DNA from: Zhengella mangrovi
GTDB taxonomy: Bacteria > Pseudomonadota > Alphaproteobacteria > Rhizobiales > Rhizobiaceae
Direction: 5' to 3'
Assembly (NCBI RefSeq): GCF_002727065.1
Contig: NZ_PDVP01000004.1
Span: 215,215 to 279,214 of the forward strand
Length of the DNA: 64,000 bases
The position numbers were made by a program, and so were the translations under genes. The notes beneath the pieces are model-generated. The model saw only the letters and a list, made by a program, of their open reading frames with translations, ran no database searches and was not told the DNA's origin. Numbering within the stretch: position 1 is the first letter of the stretch; each line of letters begins with the position of its first letter. Shown in pieces: positions 56,271 through 63,883 of this stretch.

Positions 56271-57488
56271 ATGAAGAAAGACCTGAGATATCTCGGAACC
56301 CTCGGCGTCGCCGCGGGGGCCGCAGTCTTTGCCTTCGCGGCCGGCGCGGCGGAAACCGGCGTGACGGACACGACCATCAAGATCGGCCTGGTCCAGCCCT
56401 TCAGCGGGCCGGCCTCGGCCTATTCGCAAATCGCCAAGACCGACCAGGCCTATATCAAGATGCTCAACGACACCGGCGGCGTCTGCGGCCGGCAGATCGA
56501 CCTGATTGCCTACGACGACGGCTACAGCCCGCCGAAGACGGTGGAACAGACGCGCAAGCTCGTGGAGAGCGACGAGGTGATGTTCATCTTCAACGGCCTC
56601 GGGACGCCCACCAATTCGGCGATCCTGAAATACATGAACGCCAAGAAGGTGCCGCAGCTGTTCGTCGCCACCGGCGCATCGAAGTTCGGCGATCCGAAGG
56701 GACATCCCTGGACCATGGGCTGGCAGCCCAATTACGTCGACGAGGGCAAGATCTACGCGGCCTACATCCGCGAGAACCTGCCGGACGGCAAGATCGGTGT
56801 GCTCTACCAGAACGACGACTACGGCAAGGACTATCTCAACGGCCTGAAGGCGGGGCTCGGCGACAAGGCGTCGATGATCGTCGCCGAACAGCCCTACGAG
56901 ACCTCCGATCCGACGGTCGATTCCCAGATCATCAACCTGAAGGCCTCGGGCGCGGACATCTTCGTCAATGTCGGCACACCGAAATTCGCGGCCCAGGCGA
57001 TCAAGAAGGCCGCCGAGATCGACTGGAAGCCGACCCAGTTCCTCAACAGCGTGTCCAACTCGGTGGGCGCGGTGCTGAAGCCGGCCGGCCTGGAAGCCTC
57101 AACGGGCGTGATCAGCGCGGCGTACCTGAAAGACCCGCAGGACCCGCAGTGGAAGGACGATGCCGGCCTGAAGAAGTGGCACGACTTCATGGACAAGTAC
57201 TATCCGGACGGCGACAAGACCTCCAGCTTCACCATCTACGGCTATGGCGTGTCGCAGACCCTCGAACACGTGCTGCGCTCCACCTGCGACGACCTCACCC
57301 GGGCAGGCGTGATGAAGGCGGCGGCCAACATCAAGGACCTGGAACTCGACGTCTCGCTGCCGGGCATCAACGTGAATACCGGCCCGGACGACTTCTACCC
57401 GCTGCAGTCCATGCAACTGGAAAAGTTCAACGGCGAGCGCTTCGAACTGTTCGGAAACGTGCTCGACGGCGCGTCGGCCAGCAACTGA
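56271..57488 (+). CDS. Branched-chain-type ABC importer, periplasmic binding protein
   Basis: 405 residues; ATG at 56271 with AAGGGAG 9 bases upstream, preferred to a GTG at 56262. A signal peptide (to about residue 25), then a type 1 periplasmic-binding fold (ITKIGLVQPFSGPASAYSQIAK-like opening, GVCGRQIDLIAYDDGYSPPKTVEQTRKLVE, GVLYQNDDYGKDYLNGLKAG). Not a classical LivK/LivJ: this subgroup often binds aromatic acids, amides or urea-like ligands. The ligand cannot be named from sequence. Last gene of the operon. Confidence 0.9.
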   Translation: MKKDLRYLGTLGVAAGAAVFAFAAGAAETGVTDTTIKIGLVQPFSGPASAYSQIAKTDQAYIKMLNDTGGVCGRQIDLIAYDDGYSPPKTVEQTRKLVESDEVMFIFNGLGTPTNSAILKYMNAKKVPQLFVATGASKFGDPKGHPWTMGWQPNYVDEGKIYAAYIRENLPDGKIGVLYQNDDYGKDYLNGLKAGLGDKASMIVAEQPYETSDPTVDSQIINLKASGADIFVNVGTPKFAAQAIKKAAEIDWKPTQFLNSVSNSVGAVLKPAGLEASTGVISAAYLKDPQDPQWKDDAGLKKWHDFMDKYYPDGDKTSSFTIYGYGVSQTLEHVLRSTCDDLTRAGVMKAAANIKDLELDVSLPGINVNTGPDDFYPLQSMQLEKFNGERFELFGNVLDGASASN

Positions 57489-57815
57489 ACCGGCCCATGA
57501 TGCACCGCCAGCCGCCCCGTGGCGGCGCGGCTGCATCCGCCCGGCCTGTTGCGGGGGCAGGCCGGGCGCCCCATCGCCCGCTTTCATTGGAACATGCCGT
57601 CGACCTGTCCTGCGCATGACCCGGCGGAAGTTCCCGGGGGGGGGGCGTCCCCCGTGTTTTCGGCTGCCGGCCAAGATCCGCCGGAGAAGCATAGGGGCCG
57701 CCGGCAGGGCGTGGAGATGTCTTGCGTCCCCAAGGTCCGGGCGAAAGGGCAGAGAGGCATCTGCGCCCTGTCATGCCGTGGGGGGTTGACTGTCGCCTGC
57801 TTGCCGGCGATCCCG
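57489..57815. other. 327-bp intergenic region with G-tract
   Basis: No gene. Contains a 10-G run (57636-57645) followed by CGTCCCCCGTGTTTT, a G/C hairpin with a T-run that may end the importer transcript. The run is also a likely site of slippage or sequencing error. Confidence 0.5.
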
Positions 57816-58412
57816 CTACAGATGTTCGCGGTAGCGGCGCTCGATCTCCGTCTCGTTGAGGATCTCGATGTCCATGCCGGAGTGATCGCGCACGATCTCC
57901 GACAGGTTGGCTATCGGCCGTTCGCGCGGCCAGGTCGACGGGTCCCAGATGCCGGCGCGCATCGCCGCCTTCCCGCAGTGCGACATCACTTCCTCGACCG
58001 TGATCCGCAGCACCGTCTTCGGAACGCGCCCGTTCAGCGCGTGCCGGGCGCAAAGCTCCGGATCGTCGGAAATCTCCGCGCGTCCGTTGATCCGCATCGA
58101 TTCCCGGACGCCGGGGATGAAGAGGATGAGCGCGACCTTCGGGTGCGCCAGGATGTTCAGCATCCCGTCGAGGCGATTGTTGCCGGGCCGGTCCGGGATG
58201 ACGAGGTGCTTTTCGTCCTCGACGGCGATGAACCCGGCGTGGTCGCCCTTTGGCGAGGCGTCCAGCGATGTCCCGTTCGCGGTCGCCAGCACGGCGAAGG
58301 GGCATGCGCCGAGGAATTGCCGGGCATGGGCATCGATGTGGTCGATCACCTTGTGCGCGGCGGCGGGGGGGTGGGCATCCCCGTAGAGTTCGTACAACCG
58401 TTCCGGTGTCAT
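57816..58412 (-). CDS. PPOX-type FMN flavoprotein (MSMEG_1061-like)
   Basis: 198 residues. A split-barrel pyridoxamine 5'-phosphate-oxidase-like domain: FAVLATANGTSLDASPKGDHAGFIAV, then LVIPDRPGNNRLDGMLNILAHPKVALILFIPG and SMRINGRAEISDDPEL. These are the FMN-binding features of the subgroup of oxidoreductases typified by MSMEG_1061. The substrate is unknown; relatives act on F420 or small quinones. Divergent from the thioredoxin/DsbD-like gene. Confidence 0.88.
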   Translation of the reverse strand: MTPERLYELYGDAHPPAAAHKVIDHIDAHARQFLGACPFAVLATANGTSLDASPKGDHAGFIAVEDEKHLVIPDRPGNNRLDGMLNILAHPKVALILFIPGVRESMRINGRAEISDDPELCARHALNGRVPKTVLRITVEEVMSHCGKAAMRAGIWDPSTWPRERPIANLSEIVRDHSGMDIEILNETEIERRYREHL

Positions 58413-58579
58413 TGCAGCAGCCTCCCTCCAGCGATCGCCCCGCCGGCAAGAGTATCACTTCCGGTGATTTTGGCACGCCCCGCGTTCGGGTGAACGGTCC
58501 GCGATGCACTTGAGCGAGATCAGGGCGCGCGGTTTCCGGCCATGGTCCGATACGCAAACCCGGTTGCGGAGGCGGACCC

Positions 58580-59785
58580 ATGCGTTTCTTTCCGATTGCT
58601 CCCCTGATCGTCCTGCTGGCGGCGCTGCTCGTGCCGCTTCCCGCGACGGCGCAGGATCCGGCCGCGACCACGATACCGGTCAGCGTGTTCTGGAAACCCG
58701 GCTGTCCCTATTGCGTCCGCGCCAAGACCTATCTCGCCGCGCTGGCGGCCAGCGACGACAGCCTCCGGATCGAGTATCTCGACATCAGCGGGTCGGCCGA
58801 GGCGCGGCTCGGCTTCATCCGGGCGAGCGACTTTTTCGGCTACGATCCGCCGGGCGTCCCGCTCATCGTCATCGGCGGGCAGTCCATCCTCGGCTACGAT
58901 TCCGACGGGACGACCGGCAAGGAGATCCTGGCCGCCGTGCGCGCCTGCCGGCGCGGTCCATGCCCGACGCTGGCCGCCCTTCTGGCCGGCGATGCAACCG
59001 GCGCGGAGCCCGCGGACGCCCCGAAACCGCCGCCGGCCACCGTGTCCGTGCCGCTCGTCGGCGAGATCGACCCCGGCACCTATTCGCTGCCGGCGCTGAC
59101 CATCGTGCTGGCGGCGATCGACGGGTTCAACCCGTGCGCGATGTGGATCCTGGTGTTCCTCATCGGCCTGCTCGCCGGCATGCAGGACCGGTTGCGCATG
59201 TGGATCCTCGGCGGCGCCTTCCTGCTGACCTCGGGCCTCGTCTATTTCGGGTTCCTCGCCGCGTGGCTGAACCTGTTCCTCATGCTCGGCGCCATCGTCT
59301 GGGTGCGCCTTGCCGTCGGTGCCGTGGCGCTGGCCAGCGGAGCCTATTACCTGCGCGACTTCGTGAAGAACACGGCGGCGGAATGCGCGGTCACCAGCCC
59401 GCAGCAGCGCCTGCGCATCATCCACGCGCTCAAGGCCAGTGTCGGCGAGAAGCGCTTCCTGCTGGCGCTGGCCGGCATCATGGTGCTCGCGGCCGCCGTC
59501 AACCTGGTCGAGTTCTTCTGCTCGGCGGGCATTCCCGCCGTCTTCACCCAGGTGCTTGCCGTCAACGACCTGCCGGCCTGGCAGCACTACGCGCTGATCG
59601 GCCTCTACGTCGTTGTCTTCATGCTCGACGACGCGGCCATCTTCGTCCTCGCCATGTTCACGCTGGCCGCGACCGGCATGACGACCCGCTACCTGCGTTT
59701 CTCGCACCTGGCCGGCGGGATCGTCATGACCGCCATCGGCGTGCTGCTGCTTTTTGCGCCGGACTGGCTGGCCTTCGCCGGCTAG
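58580..59785 (+). CDS. Thioredoxin-fold domain fused to CcdA/DsbD-like membrane protein
   Basis: 401 residues. A signal peptide (to about residue 25), a glutaredoxin-like periplasmic domain with CPYC at residues 42-45 (VSVFWKPGCPYCVRAKTYLAAL, then GVPLIVIGG with its cis-Pro), a Pro/Ala linker, and then six or so membrane helices. Two of those carry the paired redox cysteines of DsbD-type transporters: FNPCAMWI and EFFCSAGIPA. It probably moves reducing power across the inner membrane to a periplasmic partner. Order is reversed relative to DsbD, which has its thioredoxin domain at the C-terminus. Confidence 0.87.
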   Translation: MRFFPIAPLIVLLAALLVPLPATAQDPAATTIPVSVFWKPGCPYCVRAKTYLAALAASDDSLRIEYLDISGSAEARLGFIRASDFFGYDPPGVPLIVIGGQSILGYDSDGTTGKEILAAVRACRRGPCPTLAALLAGDATGAEPADAPKPPPATVSVPLVGEIDPGTYSLPALTIVLAAIDGFNPCAMWILVFLIGLLAGMQDRLRMWILGGAFLLTSGLVYFGFLAAWLNLFLMLGAIVWVRLAVGAVALASGAYYLRDFVKNTAAECAVTSPQQRLRIIHALKASVGEKRFLLALAGIMVLAAAVNLVEFFCSAGIPAVFTQVLAVNDLPAWQHYALIGLYVVVFMLDDAAIFVLAMFTLAATGMTTRYLRFSHLAGGIVMTAIGVLLLFAPDWLAFAG

Positions 59786-59832
59786 GGCCTGTCCGCCTGC
59801 CGGTCACCCGCGCGAAGGCCCGATCCTTGTGC

Positions 59833-59982
59833 CGTGGCGCGAAACCGGCAACCACTTTCCCTGGAATTTCTCTCCCCTTACCGCAATTCCGGACGCGAAA
59901 CCGGCGTCCACTTTCGCTGGAATTGCTCTTTGGGCTACGCAATTCCGGACGCGAAACCGGCGTCCACTTTCGCTGGAATTGC
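59833..59982. repeat. Three REP-like elements (two identical)
   Basis: Copies at 59882-59926 and 59938-59982 are identical over 45 bp and 56 bases apart, the same period as the pair at 18750; a degenerate copy lies at 59833-59870. Each begins GCAATTCC and ends GGAATTGC (complementary), with an inner stem GGACGC/GCGTCC. Confidence 0.88.
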
Positions 59983-59997
59983 TTGAACACCCCCGGA

Positions 59998-60243
59998 TCA
60001 GAAGGGCGGGGCGTCGCGCTCCCTTTGACGGCGCTCGCGCAGGTCGCGCAGGCTTTCGATGACCGCGGCGACGGCGGGTTCGCAACACAGCGGCCGGCCG
60101 GACCGGCGCAGCGTGCCGCGCGGTCCGCCGGTGCAGCGGCGCCTGCGGCGGCATTCGCGGTGCGGGCAGTGGCGCCAGCGGCCCTCCGCCCAGGCGAAGG
60201 CCTTCTGCGTGGTGAAATCCAGCGGCGGGCGGGTTTCGCTCAT
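59998..60243 (-). CDS. Small Cys/Arg-rich hypothetical protein
   Basis: 81 residues; ATG at 60243 with AAAGGAA 8 bases upstream. Residues about 20-55 contain CPHRECRRRRRCTG and a later CC pair (RPLCCEP), a possible zinc-binding module with a very basic stretch. No signal peptide. I recognise no named family, although similar small proteins occur in Hyphomicrobiales. Its stop is close to the repeat cluster. Confidence 0.65.
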   Translation of the reverse strand: MSETRPPLDFTTQKAFAWAEGRWRHCPHRECRRRRRCTGGPRGTLRRSGRPLCCEPAVAAVIESLRDLRERRQRERDAPPF

Positions 60244-60361
60244 CGGCGGTTCCTTTCGCTCGGGGCGGGAGGGGCGCAGCGACCTAGCCTGCCCTGCGGG
60301 CAGCCGTCCTCGCCGCCACGCCCGGTTTTTCATCCCGTCTGGCTCTTTGAAGGCTTCTGGT

Positions 60362-60438
60362 CTGCCGGCCGCACGTGTTGACGCGCAAGACCGGCAGCAG
60401 GACTGCCGATCGCACGTGTTCACGCGCAAGATCGGCAG
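60362..60438. repeat. Two 36-bp hairpin repeats with compensatory change
   Basis: Units at 60362-60397 and 60403-60438 share CGCACGTGTT(G/C)ACGCGCAAGA in the middle. Their arms differ but still pair: CTGCCGGCC/GACCGGCAG in the first, CTGCCGATC/GATCGGCAG in the second. Spacing is 41 bases. Confidence 0.75.
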
Positions 60439-60442
60439 CAGA

Positions 60443-60989
60443 CAATATGCACGAGGGCGGGGCCCCGGCGTCGCCGGAGCGCATGCCTTATCGTGTGCAA
60501 GGCCTCCGGGGCCCCGCGCGGAGATTTGATGTCGCAGGCCGGGCATCACCGGCACACCCGCCCGCCTGCGCCTCTTCGGATCGCGCCGCCACCTCCGGAC
60601 CTATGTCCTGCCGAGGGGCCTGTGGCATGATCCGGGCTTCGGGCAGATCACCTCCGCCCTTGCCGCAAGCCGGGCCCGTTCGGGACGCAATGCCCGGACC
60701 CCGCCGCTCCGCTTCCGCCGCGCCGGCCCGCGTGGCGGGCCGTCGTCTGCGCGACAGTGGGGCAAGGATAGGGAGAGGCGGAGAGGGTGTGGATAAAGAG
60801 GTGGTGAGGCGGAGCGTGGCGTAAAGGACGCGCCCTCTCTCCCCTTGAGGAGAGAGGGCGCGTCACCGCCTGCACCTGACCTGCGACTGTCAGCCGGTTC
60901 GCGCTCCCGTTGAAGGCAGCGCAGGAAGGGTAGCCGAGGGGCGAGAGGGTGTGGATAGAGGGGGGGGCTGGAATGTCCGCTTTGTGCCC
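60443..60989. other. Repeat-rich non-coding region with a 16-bp perfect hairpin
   Basis: I find no gene. At 60827-60864 the arms GACGCGCCCTCTCTCC and GGAGAGAGGGCGCGTC pair perfectly around CCTTGA. GAGAGGGTGTGGATA(A/G)AG occurs at about 60780 and 60945, flanking the hairpin. A G-run lies at about 60960. The base composition falls sharply shortly after. Confidence 0.6.
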
Positions 60990-61103
60990 TCAGTTCAGTC
61001 GTTCGCGATCCTTGACCCAGCTCTCATAATGGGCACGAAGCGGATTGTCGCAACCTGCTACAACAAGAATCTGTAAAGCTTTCTCGCCGGTGTCGAACTC
61101 GCT
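60990..61103 (-). pseudogene. Possible gene remnant
   Basis: A 37-codon minus-strand frame, closed upstream by a stop at 61104-61106 and lacking a start codon, reads GEKALQILVVAGCDNPLRAH and then YESWVKDRERLN before its stop. It looks protein-like and may be the 3' end of a gene cut at the junction with the AT-rich segment. Too short to name; may be chance. Confidence 0.3.
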
Positions 61104-61142
61104 TTAATCCGCATATGGATGCGAGTTTCTTAAATCGGCGAC

Positions 61143-62306
61143 CTAACCTCGCACGTCTTTCAGCAAGTTCAGGAGTTTGGACTCACCGCTAGTACCAGGC
61201 GGAAACTCTTCGGTGTTGAATTGAGCGTCCTTTAACGGCACTTTCTGCATAAAATTATCAATTGCATTTCGATCAACCGTACCGTTAGGGGTTCCATGAA
61301 GTTCAAAAACGTGGGCGTAGGCACGCATGAAGGCCCGGAAGCCGTTCGTCCGGTTCAACATGTTGCCCCGGTCCTGGTTAGACCACGCATCCGGCCAACG
61401 CTCCTTGACTGCCGAAAAGTAGTCAAAGACAGCTTTCACGATCTTCACATCATCCTCGTCAACAAAGAGGTTTCGGAAAGGAAGCTTGTCGAGTTCACTT
61501 GCTTCTGCTCGCTCGAGTCTCTCACCCCGAAGCAACTTGTCGCGATCACCTTTGGGATCAGACGAAACGTACCGCATTAGCGCCTCCACAAATGTGGCTT
61601 GCGAAATCGGCTCGAAGCTCCGGCCGTCAGTCGCGACGCCCAAGCGCTTGATCCTCTTGTAGAATGGGCTCTTTTCGTCCTGATCCAGTACCACTGCCAC
61701 ATTATGGCAGGTCTTTTGTGGGCTACGGGACTTGGCCAACGAATAAAGGTCGTATGCCAAGCTCTTGTTTACCTTCTGCTGTTCAAGGTTCACAGTCGCG
61801 AAAATATGGGCCTGATCAGCAATGTCCGCGCCGACAAAGATGGTGACAGGAAGGTCGAACTTTTCTCCTTCGAACCCTCGCAGCCCCGCGATTCTATGTT
61901 GGCCATCTAAAACGCGTGCAATATTTCGGATCGGTATTTCAGGTCGATCGCCGTCACGTGGTACGTTCGACAGGTAGATGAGCTTCTTCTCTTCGTCGTA
62001 CGCCGCAAAGCGTTCCTCGACTGCAATAATGATTGCTGTCGGGAACGACGCGTCGAAGAAATTTACGTACTTCTGAAGTCCTGAAACACGCGAGTTAATC
62101 AAAGGTCTCTGTATTCCGAGGTAGCGCTCAACATCCCGGTCTTCTTGCAAGACCCGCCGGACATCAAAAAATGTAATCTTTACTAACTCATCGTAAGGCA
62201 CTTTCGCTAAAAAAACATCACCTATTGGCTGCTCTGCCTTGAGGCACTCGAATTGCAGTGTGATGGGATCAGGGTCGACCAAGTCCATCTGTTCAGTCAT
62301 TTTCAT
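61143..62306 (-). CDS. DGQHR-domain protein (DndB-like)
   Basis: 387 residues; ATG at 62306 or 62300. The DGQHR motif is VLDGQHRIAGLRGF near residue 150, followed by FATVNLEQQKVNKSLAYDLY and HNVAVVLDQDEKSPFYKRIKRLG, both typical of the family. This domain, related to ParB/sulfiredoxin folds, occurs in DndB, the regulator of phosphorothioate DNA modification, and in DpdB of 7-deazaguanine modification. No dndACDE or dpd genes are nearby. The 5' end overlaps the membrane protein gene by 14 bases. Composition is AT-richer than the chromosome, suggesting transfer. Confidence 0.85.
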   Translation of the reverse strand: MKMTEQMDLVDPDPITLQFECLKAEQPIGDVFLAKVPYDELVKITFFDVRRVLQEDRDVERYLGIQRPLINSRVSGLQKYVNFFDASFPTAIIIAVEERFAAYDEEKKLIYLSNVPRDGDRPEIPIRNIARVLDGQHRIAGLRGFEGEKFDLPVTIFVGADIADQAHIFATVNLEQQKVNKSLAYDLYSLAKSRSPQKTCHNVAVVLDQDEKSPFYKRIKRLGVATDGRSFEPISQATFVEALMRYVSSDPKGDRDKLLRGERLERAEASELDKLPFRNLFVDEDDVKIVKAVFDYFSAVKERWPDAWSNQDRGNMLNRTNGFRAFMRAYAHVFELHGTPNGTVDRNAIDNFMQKVPLKDAQFNTEEFPPGTSGESKLLNLLKDVRG

Positions 62307-62907
62307 GTTCCCATTGTTTCATCAGGTCTTTTGTGTCTTCTCCGAATGCTCTTGTAGTGTTCTCAAGGTTCAGGCGATACACAGACACGCAGAAGAAACA
62401 AGAAAGTGTAAATCCGTACATAATCGTCGAAACCGCAAACAGAGATTCCCTGTCAAGATTTATTGGAAAATTATTAACTGTATTCGCGCGCATCAGTCCA
62501 AAGAAAATCGCTGAAAACACGCAGGTAAAAACAGAAATAATGACAAACCAAAAACCATATGGGAACTGAATCGATTTGATGTGCGGAAATCTACCGCCGC
62601 CCTCTTCAGTCGTGCCTTCCTCCCCATATTTCTTGGTGATCGAATATATCAACGGGCCAACTAGTGCAGACGAAAACAGGAAAAACTCTCCATTTTCTAC
62701 AAATTCCTTAGCATGCTGCCAAAATTCCTCTGCGAAACCCACCCGCACGATTATTGGGTACAACCATATTGGCAAAAGAGAAAACATGGTGGCGATCAGG
62801 AGTTCTACGCCTGCCGCCTTTAAAGAATCTCTGTCCGAGTTAATAAGTTGGCCGTAAACTGGAATCTTGGTGAACATCCAGCGCGCCCAAACCCAAAATT
62901 TGCGCAT
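62293..62907 (-). CDS. Membrane protein of unknown function in modification cassette
   Basis: 204 residues. Predicted membrane helices at about 30-55, 70-90, 115-140 and 155-175; the N-terminus is basic (MRKFWVWARWMF). A cytoplasmic loop has KKYGEEGTTEEGGGRF. No signal cleavage site and no recognised family. It begins 1 base after the methyltransferase stop and overlaps the DGQHR gene by 14 bases, so it is the middle gene of a coupled operon. Membrane proteins are common effectors in defence loci; that role is inference. Confidence 0.75.
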   Translation of the reverse strand: MRKFWVWARWMFTKIPVYGQLINSDRDSLKAAGVELLIATMFSLLPIWLYPIIVRVGFAEEFWQHAKEFVENGEFFLFSSALVGPLIYSITKKYGEEGTTEEGGGRFPHIKSIQFPYGFWFVIISVFTCVFSAIFFGLMRANTVNNFPINLDRESLFAVSTIMYGFTLSCFFCVSVYRLNLENTTRAFGEDTKDLMKQWEHEND

Positions 62908-62908
62908 A

Positions 62909-63736
62909 TCATACCGCCAGATTAAATTTTATAAGCAGTTCAGTTGTTTGTTTCCGGTGGCTCGCGGGACCTGAGATGACGGAATACCGGCTGACTTCGA
63001 TTTGCTGTCCCTGTCCGTCATATAGTTCCTTAATCGATTCATGGTTCGCGTTGCTCACCAAGACCATCGCTCCTCTTTCCACAGCGCGCGCTATAGCATC
63101 CCTCAGTCGCAATTGGTCGGCCCACGAGAATATGTTGTCATTATACTTCACGAAACCATTCATGTTGTGGGCTACCGTGTACGGTGGGTCTACGTAGACC
63201 AAGTCACCTCTCGCGGCTTCATCGATTACAGGTTCGAAATCGCTCACACGAATGTCTGCACACTTCAAGGCCGCTGAGCACTCAGCAAAGGTTTCGTCTG
63301 GAAAGACAACAGATGTTTTTGTTCCAATCGGAACGTTGAAGTCCCCGCGCTTATTAACTCTGTACAGGCCGTTAAAACACGTTCGATTTAAATATAAAGT
63401 CCTCGCTGCACGTTCCAAACTCGTTTTTGGCACGTTCGCCCGCACGTCATAGTAATGATTCTTGGAGTGATTTTGGTGATGGACTTTTAGAAGCTTAAGA
63501 ATACCATCTGGATCATCGCGTAATGCTTGGTATAGTTCCACCAAATCGGCGTTCAAATCAGACAGCACTGCACGTTCGGGCTGAAGAGCGAAAAAAATAG
63601 AACCACCACCGAGGAAAGGTTCGAAATACTTGCCAAACCTTTCCGGCAGGTGTTTCTGCAGTTCAGGGAATAGCCACCGCTTTCCACCTGCCCACTTGAG
63701 AAACGGCATTATTTCAATACGCTTTGGCGGGTTCAC
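62909..63736 (-). CDS. D12-class (Dam-like) N6-adenine DNA methyltransferase
   Basis: 275 residues from the GTG at 63736 or the ATG at 63709. Motif X is FLKWAGGKRWLFPELQKHLP, the SAM-binding motif I is FEPFLGGGSIFFAL, and the catalytic motif IV is DLVYVDPPYTVAH (DPPY). This is an alpha-class M.EcoDam-like enzyme, likely methylating adenine in a GATC-type site, though the specificity is not readable. No restriction endonuclease is seen in the part of the locus present. First gene of the leftward three-gene operon. Confidence 0.93.
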   Translation of the reverse strand: MNPPKRIEIMPFLKWAGGKRWLFPELQKHLPERFGKYFEPFLGGGSIFFALQPERAVLSDLNADLVELYQALRDDPDGILKLLKVHHQNHSKNHYYDVRANVPKTSLERAARTLYLNRTCFNGLYRVNKRGDFNVPIGTKTSVVFPDETFAECSAALKCADIRVSDFEPVIDEAARGDLVYVDPPYTVAHNMNGFVKYNDNIFSWADQLRLRDAIARAVERGAMVLVSNANHESIKELYDGQGQQIEVSRYSVISGPASHRKQTTELLIKFNLAV

Positions 63737-63768
63737 GGCTCAACAACCAAATTCCTTCATTTTCTGTT

Positions 63769-63883
63769 ATGTTAGACCTAGAAGAACTCACTTCACAACC
63801 TCAAAAATCGGTCGTTCTGGTACAGTCTATGGGTCAGTTCCGCCAAGCAGTTACACCATTTTTTTTGGAGTTTTCAATTGCGG
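63769..63883 (+). pseudogene. Possible gene interrupted by IS element
   Basis: From the ATG at 63769 a divergent frame reads SVVLVQSMGQFRQAVTPFFL in its middle and runs into the IS end at 63884 with no stop before it. It looks like the N-terminus of a real protein (38 codons) whose remainder would lie beyond the IS. No family can be named from so little. It has no obvious ribosome site. Confidence 0.4.

Noticed and set aside
55688..57619. 643-codon plus-strand frame across livM and the binding-protein gene
   Set aside because: Shifted-frame shadow of two certain genes, with Arg/Gly/Pro-rich content and no homology signal.
57636..57645. G-run as evidence of a frameshifted gene
   Set aside because: No coding frame flanks the run on both sides; it is intergenic.
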